A stretch of DNA of 64,000 nucleotides from assembly GCF_029852145.1 (NCBI RefSeq), contig NC_079973.1, positions 9,754,385 through 9,818,384 on the forward strand, given 5' to 3'. Below the pieces are notes generated by a model. The model was not told the origin of the DNA, did no database searches, and saw only the letters and a program-made list of their open reading frames with translations. Shown in pieces: positions 13,384 through 24,821 of the stretch. The stretch comes from Microplitis mediator. Its lineage: Eukaryota; Arthropoda; Insecta; Hymenoptera; Braconidae. Each line of letters begins with the position of its first letter. The first letter of the stretch is position 1. A program made the position numbers and the translations under genes.

Positions 13384-15580
13384 ATGTATGTGTGTGAATG
13401 GTCTATCTTTTTAACTAATGAACCGATTTGGATGGTTAAGGCGGCATTCGAAAGAGCTTGTTGGCCATCAACTTTTCTGAAAATTATACATTCGATTGAG
13501 TAAACTCGGAAATATTGGCGAATTACAAAAAAAAATTTTCTTTAACTTTTTTATTGATTTTTCCGAAACAACTTTAATGATCGACTCCAAAATCTAATCA
13601 GCTCTAGAACTTTATAAGCCGCGTCGAATGCGACCCCAACCATCTCAATCGGTGAATTTGTTCGAGAGATATCGCGGGAGAAAGAAATGGTAAAAGACAG
13701 TTATTTGCGAATATCTTTGAAACAACTGAGCTCAAAAATTCCAAAATCTGATCAGCTCTAGAACTCAATAAAATACGTTGTTGCAATCATCAAAATCGGT
13801 TCATTTGTTCGCAAGATAATGTGGGAGAAAGAAATGCTAAAAAACGGTTTCCAAAAGTATTTTCAAGCTCGAAAATGTATTCACAATAATGTTTTCGAGC
13901 TCCTTGAGCTCAAGGAGTTCGAAAACAGTGGGAAGTTTTGGGTCTGGCCCGCAGGGTCAACCGATAAACAGATTTTTTTTACTGTTATAAAAAAAAATTA
14001 GAGGCCCATTTGGTCCAATCTCCATCTCCCCATTCATCGGTCAAAATTGATTATTACTTTGTAATTTATGCTTACCGTAGAATAAAAATTTTTGTTCAAA
14101 GCAGGTATAATACCTCTGAAAGAAATAGTAAGCGGCTTCTGGGATCGACACATCATTATAATTATCGATTTCCGTATTACGATCGGTTTATCGATCCATG
14201 ACGACTCATATAATGACCACGATATTTTTTCACTCTGAAATATTGTATTTTAAACATTAATTAAACAGTACAATAGAAGTAGTTTATAGAAAGACATAGA
14301 ATATATTCTAACTTACAAGCTCATATAAATCATCTGCTGGAGGAATGTATACATAAATTGCTAAACAACCATTAAAGGCAATAAATAAAAATTTTGTTGC
14401 TGCTAGAATACTTGAAGTCTATTGAAATAATAGAATTATTTTAATTACTCTAAAAAACTTGATAGAAATTATTTTTTGTAGATCCATAAATACTTACATG
14501 GACGATCTGAATACCCCCTAAGATTACTGAGAACGTTTCATGAACAAAACTTTTAAAAATAATGAAACGTACAGTTTTATCGAGTTGCTCAAAATATCTG
14601 GAGTGACAAATGTTTACATTGAAAAGAAAATTATATGCTATAATTTAAATATTTAATTTTTAATTATTGATATTACCGTATACAATCTCGATGTTGTCGT
14701 ATCCAATCATTGAACTCATCAACATTGTCAACATTTTTTAATGCTAATGATAGTACTTTTAGTTTTGCTGTTACATAAGACAACAGTATAGCGATTATAA
14801 TCGGAGCAACAGAGTGATGTAATACAGCTTGGAAATTAACTATAGCTTGATGAGTATAAACTAAGTAATATCCGGCAGTATATGGTTCAGTGAAAAATGG
14901 ATAATGATCAGCAGAAGGTAGTAATTTTTGAGGTGTAAAAATTGGAACGCATAGATGAGCAACATACGCTATTGTACAAAATACAATCACAAATATATAT
15001 ATCGGCAAATGATAGTTTATTGATTTACTTAAAATCTTTTTGTCTCTGCCTTTTACTGATTTTAGGTAATCAAATATTTCTACTAATAATCCCTATAAAC
15101 AAAAATGTATTACATTATTATTGAAATTGTAGAAAGGACCATAAGAACAAAATGTATGTTATACTATGTATTTTTACGTATTTTTGTTTTTGATGGCCGC
15201 AAAAAGTCATGACTTCATGGCCAAATAAATTATATTATCTATCTATTTATTATATTTTTTTTTTCAGAATTGTTTTGTTTGTTGTTTACCTGAATTTGAT
15301 TCTTATTATACTTCCACATAATAAGATTGAGAAATGTTTCTGAATACACTGCTAGTGCAGTTAAAGAATGAATTGCTTCTAATGGTTGACCTTCTTGTAT
15401 GCGGCTATGTAAGGTTAATATGGTAGGAATTATTACTAATGTAATATTGACTATCGACACAAACCATATTAATTCCTTTATAATTCTTATCCACAACTTT
15501 GATTCAAAAATTGGCCAAATTCCTGATACTTCGCCAAATATTTTTATCATACGTAATAGTAATTCTGGCCTCACTCTCAT
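12476..15580 (-). CDS. Odorant receptor, tandem copy A, six exons
   Basis: Insect odorant receptor (7tm_6 family): a seven-pass membrane protein with intracellular N-terminus that works as a ligand-gated cation channel with Orco. Exons in gene order are 15290-15580, 14677-15092, 14498-14597, 14317-14418, 14076-14234 and 12476-12529, giving 373 residues. Visible family traits are hydrophobic helices spread through the protein and the conserved C-terminal block (MMCRSQKPLTISF, then SYYMTLRVLFK). The start is the ATG of MRVRPELL; a longer frame would begin only with TTG. The last intron is 1.5 kb because it holds a MITE split by another insertion, and intron 1 holds a LINE tail. A TATA-like TTTTTATAAC lies about 85-95 bp upstream of the ATG. 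No frameshift or stop is seen. The ligand is unknown. Confidence 0.9.
13144..13973. mobile_element. Dispersed repeat starting AACTTCCCGCTAAG, inserted in a T-run
   Basis: A second copy lies at 31350-31921. Shared landmarks are AACTTCCCG facing CGGGAAGTT within the first 60 bp, a GTCGACGTTTTGAGGTCCTA block, a TGTATG microsatellite, and a terminal CTGGCCCGCAGGGTCAAC. Comparison with the empty site in Or-D shows a clean insertion between T-runs. No ORF and no obvious terminal repeats, so the class is unresolved. Confidence 0.7.
13300..13395. repeat. TA/GT/TATG microsatellite
   Basis: A short TA run is followed by more than 20 GT units and then TATG tetranucleotides, inside the dispersed repeat. 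The 74-codon ORF spanning it is a product of the repeat. Confidence 0.95.
15118..15250 (+). mobile_element. LINE 3' tail in intron 1 of Or-A
   Basis: Matches the 3' end of the LINE copies found between the receptor genes: TGATGGCCGC, CATGGCCAAATAAATTATA, then TATC repeats. Here it is in the opposite orientation and present only in copy A, so it is an independent, strongly 5'-truncated insertion. Confidence 0.7.
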
Positions 15581-15999
15581 TTTTAACAATTAAACCTTCA
15601 ACTTCAAAGGTATTTTAAAAACTAATAATATCATAGCAAAGGGTAGACATGCATTGTTTAAAGTTATAAAAATACCCAGCATTAATTCCTTAATTAAATT
15701 TTATTCTCTAAGTTTCTGATTAAACTTTCATAAGTATCTAAATAAATTATACAATGCCTGTCATTAAAATACCAACTTATCATAGTTTTTATTTAATTAT
15801 TCTCCGAGACATAAATAATTCATATCTTGTATTATTTCGTGACGATCTTTTCGATTTGATAATTATAATTTTATGGTTTTTAGTTACTCCGCCCTTTAAT
15901 GGTCATTAGATCAAACTTAGTTTAAAATCCATAACTATCTAATTCATGAGTATTATGATAACTACTATTATTATTTACTGAACCTTATAAATAAAACTT

Positions 16000-16545
16000 A
16001 TACACCATAATACAATCTTTTCAATAATTTTACTTAGCTTTGCAAACAGACTGATCAACTTAAAGGAGAAATAGGTAGATAGATAGATAATATAATTTAT
16101 TTGGCCAGTCATGATTTCTTGCGGCCATCAAAGCAAAACTACATACAAATACATAGTATAACATACATTTTATTCTTATTTTCCTTTCTACAATTTCAAT
16201 AATACTGTTCTCAATAATCAAATTCATCAATTTACATTATAGGTATATTAAATGATAGATATAATACAGTCGATATCTAATATATATGAAACAATACTAC
16301 AATATAATATATAATCATCAGTTCTTCTCTTGCTCAAGAAAATAATCAAAACACGCTTTCCTCAACTCAATAAATGTCGGTATATTAGTACAGTTATGTT
16401 GCAAAAGATCCCATACTCTAATCGCTGTGACAATGAAAGATTTGTCATATTTAACAAGACGACTATTTAGCAACAGAAAGTTATCTCCGCGAATATCACC
16501 TTGGTAAATTATGGTTCTTGTACTATATATACGAATCAAGTACAA
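16000..16545 (-). mobile_element. LINE fragments between Or-A and Or-B
   Basis: A 75-codon ORF (16318-16545) has the look of the C-terminus of a LINE polyprotein (SFIVTAIRVWDLLQ, as in the common RxWNxLP region of these proteins). It is followed by a 3' UTR and a TATC-repeat tail near 16071-16095. Immediately beyond (16000-16060) is a short piece of reverse-transcriptase sequence like the one at 24250-24560. The same arrangement recurs upstream of Or-B and Or-D, so the insertions predate those duplications. Confidence 0.65.
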
Positions 16546-16868
16546 GGATGTTACATGATAAGCAAATCAATAGGACATTGCATAAAATAAATGTTTATAG
16601 CCCTCTAATAGACGACCCAAATCAAAAAGAATGAGAATAAGAATCTGTCACATGTAATGAGGAAAATATTTACTTTTTTAGGATAGAAGATATTGCAATT
16701 TTTATTTTTTTGCAGTGCGTAGAGCAACAATATGGAAAATCAGCCTTAAACTTAATTAATGAAAGTATTACATAATACTTCTGTACATGGAGAAATGAAA
16801 ATCGATACAATTAATAAGAAAAATTTACTGTCTTCAGTTGTAAAAAGTTTTCTTCTATTACAATGGTC

Positions 16869-18876
16869 CTATTTGAATAAAACACGTAACGTCATATAAT
16901 AGGATACGGCAAATGACAGATACTAGAAAAAAATATAAAAACCTTAATTATAGAAAAGTATAAATATGAATGTACTGTACATATATTTATCGGTAATTAT
17001 TAGTAATAATATAGGGGAAGTAGGGGGGAGGGGTGAATAGATCTCTCAAGAAAAAAAGCGAATCACGCGAGTTTTTCTTCACTGATTTAATGATTTTTTG
17101 ATTTCCAGATACGTACTCAGTACCAATATGACTCAGCTATAAAAAATGAAAACTGAAAAAATACTTAAAATTTTTTGATACTTTAACAAAAAAAGGGGGC
17201 TAAACAGACATAATTTTCGAAACAAAAAAGCTTATTCTTTTACAACAAATCAAAACTGGCTTTACTGCCTGATCTTTTGACATTGTTATGAAAAAAAAAA
17301 AATAAAAGACCCAATCGTCCCAAATTTATGTTGATGAGTGAGATTTTTATGGCGACCTATCTTGTCTCAAGAGTTCCACGTTGCTCTGTGACACCTCTGT
17401 GTCCCCTTTTTTTTGCTAGTAAAGAAAAAAATTTGAGGGAAATTTGCCCCCACCCCTACTTCCTTTTTCATTGAAAAAATTGATTACTACTTTGTAATTT
17501 ATTCTTACTGTGGAATAAAAATTTTTGTTCAAAGCAGGTATGATACCCCTGAAAGAAATAGTAAGCGGCTTCTGGGATCGACACATCATTATAATTATCG
17601 ATTTCCGTATTACGATTGGTTGATCGATCCATGATGACTCATATAGTGACCATGATACTTTTTCACTCTAAAATATTATATGTTAAACATTAATTTAATG
17701 GTACAATAGAAGTAGTTTATATAAAAACATAGAGTATATGTCTAACTTACAAGCTCGGATAAATCATCTGCTGGTGGAATGTATACATAAATTGCTAAAC
17801 AACCAGTAATAACAATAGATAAAAATTTAGTTGTTTCTATAAGACTTGAAGCCTATTAAAATGATAAAATTACATTAATTACTCTAAAAACTCAATAAAA
17901 ATGATTTATTGTAGATCCACTAATGCTTACATGCACGATATTAATACCCGTCAAGATTACTGAAACCGTTATAATAACAAAGCTTTTAAAAATGATGAAA
18001 CGTACAGTTTCATCGAGTTGCTCAAAGTATCTGTAATGACAAATGTATATATTGAAAAGAACAATGTATGCTATAATTTAAATATTCAATTTTCAATTAT
18101 CGATCGTACCGTAAACAATCTCGATGCTGTTGTATCCAATCATTGAACTCATTAACATTGTCAACACTTTTCAATGCTAATGATAGTACTCTTAGTTTTG
18201 CTGTTACATAAGACAGTAGTATTGCGATTATAATTGGAGCAACAGTGTGATGTAATCCACATTGTAAATTAGCTATAGCTTGCTGAGTATAAACTAAGTA
18301 ATATGTGGTTGTATATGGTTCAATAGTAAATGGATAATAAGCTACAGAAGGTAATAGTCTTAGAGGCGTAAAAATTGGAACGCATACATGAGAAACACAC
18401 GCCAGTGAACAAAATACAACAACAAATATATATAAAGGCAGATGATGGTTCATTGATTTACTTAAAACATCTTTGCCTCTGCCTTTAACTGATTTTATGT
18501 AATCAAACATTTCCACTAATAATCCCTATAAATAAAAATACATCACATTTTTTTCCTGTTTAAAATTGTTTTGTTTGTTGTTTACCTGAATTTGATTCTT
18601 ATTATACTTCCATATAATAAGATTGACGAATGGTTCTGAATACACCGGTAGCGCACTTAGAGAATGAAGTGCATTTAATGGTTGATTTTCGTGTATGTCT
18701 TTGTGTATACGTAATACCATAGGAACTATTATCAATGTAATATTAACTATCGACACAAACCATACTAATTCCTTTATCATTCTCATCCACAATTTTGATT
18801 CAAAAATTGGCCAAATTCCTGATACTTCGCCAAGTATTTTTATTATACGTAATAGTAATTCTGGTCTAACTCTCAT
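16869..18876 (-). CDS. Odorant receptor, tandem copy B, six exons
   Basis: Same family and exon plan as copy A. Exons are 18586-18876, 18110-18525, 17931-18030, 17751-17852, 17509-17667 and 16869-16922, giving 373 residues with no disruption. Exon 2 ends with donor GTACGA where the other copies have GTAGGA or GTAATA. From the 3' end of exon 5 through the last intron and last exon the sequence equals copy C over about 830 bp, while exons 1-2 differ clearly. This indicates recent conversion of the 3' half. The upstream flank carries a weaker TATA-like stretch than copies A, D and E. Confidence 0.9.
17014..17464. mobile_element. MITE in the last intron of Or-B
   Basis: Imperfect terminal inverted repeats GGGGAAGTAGGGG (left) and CCCCTACTTCC (right), about 450 bp apart, with no ORF. 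It sits between exon 5 and exon 6, as in every copy of the array, so it was present in the ancestral gene. Confidence 0.7.
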
Positions 18877-19274
18877 TGTTAACAATTAAACCTTCAACTT
18901 CAAAGGTATTTTAAAAACTACAAATATCATAGCTAAGAGTAGACATGCATAGTTTAAAGTTATTAAAATACTCAACATTAATTCCTTAATTAAATTTTAT
19001 TCTCTGATTAAACTTTTATGAGTTTCTAAATAATTCATACAATGCCTGTCATTAAAATACCAATTTATCAAAGTTTTTATTCAACTCTTCCATGACATAA
19101 ATAATTCATCTCTTGTACTATTTTGTGACGATTTTTTTGATTCAATAATTATACTTTTATGGTTTATAATTACTCCACCCTTTAATGATCATTAGATCAA
19201 ACTTAGTTCAAAATCCATATCTATTTAATCCATAAGTATTACGCTAAATACTATTATTATTTACTGAACCTTAT

Positions 19275-20345
19275 AAATAAAACTTACACACTATACTACA
19301 ATTTTTTCAATAATTTTACTCAACTTCGCAAAGACTGATCGACTTTGGGTAGAGATACATAAATAGATAGATAGAGAATACAATTTATTTGGCCAATCAT
19401 GATTTCTTGCGGCCATCGAAGCAAAACAAATACATAGTACAATATACATTTTGTTCATTATTAGTATCTTATGTTTACGTCATGTAGAATACTACTGCAA
19501 GACTTCAGCGTTTTAACTTCAGTTCGTGCACGTTCTGTTAGACAAACTGATTTGTTAAGTTTATCGTATGCTTGGATAGCAACATTTGATAACTCGTTTA
19601 TTGTTACGACAGTTAGAGTGTGGAATCAATTACTGGGGGAGATTGTTACAATTGTTGATTACAACGAATTTTCGACATGTTTTTTATAGATAATGATTAT
19701 CAATGATTGTAATTACTGTACATTAAAAATTTTTTTTTAAAACTACAGTCATTTGTACTCAGCAAATTATAATTTTGATCGACTTGCTTTGAGACAACGT
19801 AACTTATTATTGTCATTGTTATTTTCATTATTATAATTTATTTGTCATAGGCGATATTATTATTATTATGAAATTTATTTTTGCGCCTCTCTATATATAT
19901 TTATCATTTTGTATTCATTGTAAGGCCTTTAGGGAGCTAAGGCTTCAGGGCCTAAAAATTTTAATAAATAAATAAATATGTTTCTTTCTACAATTTCAAT
20001 AATACTGTTCTCAATAATCAAATTCATCAATTTACATTATAGGTGTATCAAATAATATATAGAATACAGTATATATCTAACATATATGACACAATACTAC
20101 AATATAATATATAATCATCAGTTCATCTCTTGCTCAAAAAAATAATCAAAATACGCTTTTCTAAACTCAATAAATGGCGGCATATTAGTACAGTTTAGTT
20201 GCAAAAGATCCCATACTCTAATCGCTGTGACAATGAAAGATTTGTCATATTTAACAAGATGACTATTTAGCAACAGAAAGTAATCTCCACGAATATTACC
20301 TCGGCAAATTATGGTTCTTGTACTATATATACGAATAAAGTACAA
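19275..20345 (-). mobile_element. LINE fragments between Or-B and Or-C, interrupted by a second LINE
   Basis: Equivalent to 16000-16545: a reverse-transcriptase scrap, a TATC tail near 19351-19375, a 3' UTR, and a C-terminal ORF at 20118-20345. The UTR is split by a plus-strand insertion at 19477-19976. The ORF has a few replacements relative to the other two copies and no internal stop. Confidence 0.65.
19477..19976 (+). mobile_element. 5'-truncated LINE of a second family, nested
   Basis: The end of an ORF (ending at 19689) reads SFIVTTVRVWNQLLG and a stop, the C-terminal motif of a LINE protein. A 3' UTR follows with GGCCTTTAGGGAGCTAAGG and an AATA-repeat tail. TATGTTT flanks both sides (19470-19476 and 19977-19983), a convincing target-site duplication. 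The related unfilled sites are the UTR copies near 16180 and 27450. Confidence 0.8.
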
Positions 20346-20669
20346 GGATGTTACATGATAAGCAAATCAATAGGACATTGCATAAAATAAATGTTTATAG
20401 CCCTCTAATAGACGACCCAAATCAAAAAGAATAAGAATAAGAATCTGTCACATGTAATGAGGAAAATATTTACTTTTTTAGGACGGAAGGTATTGCAATT
20501 TTTAATCTTTTGCAGTGCGTAGAATAACAATATGGAAAATCAGCCCTAAATTTATTAATGAAAATATTACATAATACCTCTGTACATGGAGAAATCAACA
20601 TTGATACAATTAATAAGAAGAATTTACTGTCTTCAGTTGTAAAAAGTTTTCTCTTCTATTACAATGGTC

Positions 20670-22676
20670 CTATTTGAATAAAACACGTAACGTCATATAA
20701 TAGGATACGGCAAATGACAGATACTAGAAAAAAATATAAAAACCTTAATTATAGAAAAGTATAAATATGAATGTACTGTACATATATTTATCGGTAATTA
20801 TTAGTAATAATATAGGGGAAGTAGGGGGGAGGGGTGAATAGATCTCTCAAGAAAAAAAGCGAATCACGCGAGTTTTTCTTCACTGATTTAATGATTTTTT
20901 GATTTCCAGATACGTACTCAGTACCAATATGACTCAGCTATAAAAAATGAAAACTGAAAAAATACTTAAAATTTTTTGATACTTTAACAAAAAAAGGGGG
21001 CTAAACAGACATAATTTTCGAAACAAAAAAGCTTATTCTTTTACAACAAATCAAAACTGGCTTTACTGCCTGATCTTTTGACATTGTTATGAAAAAAAAA
21101 AAATAAAAGACCCAATCGTCCCAAATTTATGTTGATGAGTGAGATTTTTATGGCGACCTATCTTGTCTCAAGAGTTCCACGTTGCTCTGTGACACCTCTG
21201 TGTCCCCTTTTTTTTGCTAGTAAAGAAAAAAATTTGAGGGAAATTTGCCCCCACCCCTACTTCCTTTTTCATTGAAAAAATTGATTACTACTTTGTAATT
21301 TATTCTTACTGTGGAATAAAAATTTTTGTTCAAAGCAGGTATGATACCCCTGAAAGAAATAGTAAGCGGCTTCTGGGATCGACACATCATTATAATTATC
21401 GATTTCCGTATTACGATTGGTTGATCGATCCATGATGACTCATATAGTGACCATGATACTTTTTCACTCTAAAATATTATATGGTAAACATTAATTAAAT
21501 TGTACAATAGAAGTAGCTTATATAAAAACATAGAGTATATGTCTAACTTACAAGCTCGGATAGATCATCTGCTGGTGGAATGTATACATAAACTGCTAAA
21601 CAACCAGTAATAACAATAGATAAAAATTTAGTTGTTTCTATAAGACTTGAAGCCTATTAAAATGATAAAATTACATTAATTACTCTAAAAACTCAATAAA
21701 AAAGATTTATTGTCGATCCACTAATGCTTACATGCACGATCTTGATACCCGTCAAGATTATTGACACCGTTATAATAACAAAGCTTTTAAAAATAATGAA
21801 ACGTACAGTTTCATCGAGTTGCTCAAAATATCTGTAATGACAAATATTACTTTGAAAAGAACAATATATGCTATAATTTAAATATTTTGTTTTTAATTAT
21901 TGATCCTACCGTATACAATCTCGATGTTGTCGTATCCAATCATTGAACTCATCAACATTGTCAACATTTTTTAATGCTAGTAATAGTACTCTTAGTTTTA
22001 CTGTTACATAAGACAATAGTATTGCGATTATAATTGGAGGAACGGTGTGATGTAATCCAGCTTGAAAAGTAGCTATAGCTTGCTGGGTATAAACTAAGTA
22101 ATATGTGGCTGTATATGGTTCAATAGTAAATGGATAATAAGTTATAGAAGGTAAAAATTTTTGAGGCGTAAAAATTGGAACGCATAGATGAGAAACGCAT
22201 GCCAGTGAACAAAATACTACCACAAATATATATAAAGGCAGATGATGGTTTATTGATTTACTTAAAACATTTTTGTCTCTGCCCTTAACTGATTTTATGT
22301 AATCAAACATTTCTACTAATAATCCCTATAACCAAAAACTATAAATTTTTTTATTTTTTTTTAAATTTTTCTATTTGTTGTTTACCTGAATTTGATTCTT
22401 ATTATACTTCCATATAATAAGATTCACGAATGTTTCGGAATGCAGCGGCAGTGCACTTAGGGAACGAAGTGCATTTAATAGTTGACCTTCGTGAATGTCC
22501 TTATGTATATTCAATATCGTAGGAATTATTATCAATGCAATATTAAATATCGACACAAACCATACTAATTCCTTTATAATTCTTATCAAAAATTTTGATT
22601 CAAAAATTGGCCAAATTCCTGAGATTTCGCCAAGTATTTTTATCATACGTAATAGTAATTCTGGTCTAACTTTCAT
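20670..22676 (-). CDS. Odorant receptor, tandem copy C, mosaic of D-like and B-like halves
   Basis: Same family and exon plan. Exons are 22386-22676, 21910-22325, 21732-21831, 21552-21653, 21310-21468 and 20670-20723, giving 373 residues (start MKVRPELL). Exon 1, exon 2 and intron 2 follow copy D (for example VKLRVLLLALKNV and an identical intron 2). From within exon 3 to the end it follows copy B, identically so over the last part. The switch lies near 21800-21840. The upstream flank differs from A, B and D but matches E, so this flank escaped the LINE insertion. The ORF is intact. Confidence 0.9.
20815..21264. mobile_element. MITE in the last intron of Or-C
   Basis: Base-for-base the same as the copy in Or-B as far as I can read; it lies inside the shared conversion tract. 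Confidence 0.7.
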
Positions 22677-24249
22677 TTTTAATAATTAAACCTTTAACTT
22701 CAAGGGTATTTGAAATACTTATAATAATATTACAGCAGAGAGTAGACATGCATGCTTTAAACTTATAAATATTCAGCCTTAATTCCTTAATTAAATTTTA
22801 TTCTCTAAGTTTCTGATTAAACTTTTATGAGTATCTAAATAAATCATACAATGCTTGTCATTAAATTATCAATTTATAATAGTTTTTATTTATTTCTTCA
22901 CCATGACATAACTTATTCATCACTTCTATTATTTCGTGATGATCTTTTCGATTTAATAATTATACTAGTATAGTTTTTAGTTCCTCTACCCTTTAATGCC
23001 ATGATCATTAGGTTAAGCTTAGTTAAAAATCCTTTAATCTTTAATTCGTAAGTATTTTGATGTTACTATAATTATTTACAGAACCCTATAAATAAAACTG
23101 TAATGGATTTACTTCAATGTATTGAAATAATGAAATTGTTATGATTTTTTTCAAGAAGATAATAGTATTTTCTCCACGGAAAAAATATAATCGGCAGCAC
23201 GTTGTTTACTATCTGCACATATAATTCAACTCAATTGTAAGTGTTGTTGTGGATAAATTACACGGCATATAAAGTATAAAATAATTTCTCCAAGCCTCAT
23301 GAAGATTTGAAACCCCTTACAAATTCTGAACTGCTTACAGACAGTCCTGAAAGTTTGTGATTTTGAATTTTTAATTGCTCTGAAAATACTTGCAAGATTT
23401 AAAACGAAAAACGTAAGGTGCATGCAACAGATAATTGATGCATTAATAGTTCAACTATAATAAGATTATTGCTCTGCAAATAATATGAACCGATATGTAA
23501 GTCTTCTCATTGATAGCTCCTATCTACACTTTTTACAGTTATGTACTACTGCATGCATCCTACGTTTTTAGCTGGTTCTCAATTCATATTTACTAATTTG
23601 CAGTGAAGCCCACTAGTTCATTTTTTAGAGAGGGGATACTTCATTTCATTTTCTGACCCAGAAAACTGACATTAGATTCATTTTGTCAATTTTTTGCATC
23701 TGTCTACAAACTTCTGAGCTCGTTTCTAACATTTGATACTCATTTAGTTTACGATTTGTTCTAAAGGAAATTCTTGTTGATGATTACCATCCTAAAGAAA
23801 AAATGGTTACTATCTCATTTGAGAGTTGTTACTATTTGCCTTAGATCCTCTGCAGCGGTCCCGAAATTCGAAAAAATAGAAAAAACCACTAGTCTGGTGA
23901 ATTGAATGGAACTATAAAAAATCCAAAAATCGATGGATCGGTTTGAAAATTGGTAGGGACGTAGATTTTGATCTGCTGCATAAAAAAAAATTATATCCCG
24001 TTTTAAATTGCATAGGCTTCGTTAAACTCAAAGAATCACTAGTCTGGAGGCTAGCTTTATAAGTAAGAGGCATTAATTTTTCTCTGAAGTTTTATCTGTA
24101 ATCGTCTTGTAATATCTGTGTACATAATTGCACAATAATCAAATAAAAGAACAATTAGGGTAGTAATAAGTTTTGTTTCAATCTCAATATTAAAAATTGT
24201 ATCATATATTTTTAATTGTGCTAAAATACGCATGCTGTACTCACAAACA
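22677..24249. other. Or-C upstream flank and spacer
   Basis: The first 420 bp are shared with the upstream flanks of the other receptor copies and contain a TATA-like TTATAAGT on the minus strand near 22763. The rest (about 23100-24249) matches only the flank of Or-E at its start and holds no recognisable gene. Confidence 0.5.
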
Positions 24250-24560
24250 TCTGATACCTTTTTAGATACGATTATTTAGAATTACACGCAAATATTTCAT
24301 CGTTGTTGAATAATTGAGGCCAACTCCATCTTCTATAGTTTTAGGAACTGACGCATACAGATCATTACTTATCTTATACACACTTTCAAATATTACAGCA
24401 TTGGACTCTGACGCATTTAATTTTAGTTCATTTTCAAAACACCATAATACAATCTTTTCAATAATTTTATTCAGTTTAGCAACACCCTGATCAACTTCAA
24501 AGATGTTACGAAATAAGTAAAGTCATCTGCATAAAATATATGCTTTTAGCCCTTTGTAAT
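24250..24560 (-). mobile_element. Decayed LINE reverse-transcriptase fragment
   Basis: The minus-strand translation gives FYADDFTYFV, the YADD catalytic box of reverse transcriptase. After a frameshift it continues with KIIEKIVLWCFENELKLNAS, a region typical of LINE reverse transcriptases just after that box. Short pieces of the same sequence adjoin the upstream flanks of Or-A, Or-B and Or-D. Confidence 0.7.
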
Positions 24561-24821
24561 AGACGACCCGTATAAGAAAAAATAAGAATACGAATCTTTC
24601 ATATGTAAAGAGGAAACTATTGACTTTATTAAAATAGAAGGTATTACAATTTTTAGTTTACAAAAGTGCGTAGAATAACAGTATGGAAAATCAGTCATAA
24701 AATTGATTCAAATATAACATGGTACCTATGTGAGTGGAGAAATGCATCTATATCGATACAGATAATAAGAAGAACTTATTGTCTTTAATTTTAAAAGGTT
24801 TTCTTTCCCATGAAAATGGTG

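Larger units (their letters stand above)
12611..14034. mobile_element. Last-intron MITE of Or-A, split by an insertion
   Basis: Same MITE as in Or-B to Or-E, recognisable at about 12611-13143 and 13974-14034, in the same position just after exon 5. The two parts are separated by the T-run element at 13144-13973. Boundaries are approximate because this copy is the most diverged. Confidence 0.6.

Noticed and set aside
13279..13503. 74-codon ORF over the GT microsatellite
   Set aside because: Translation is a VC repeat from the microsatellite; not a gene.
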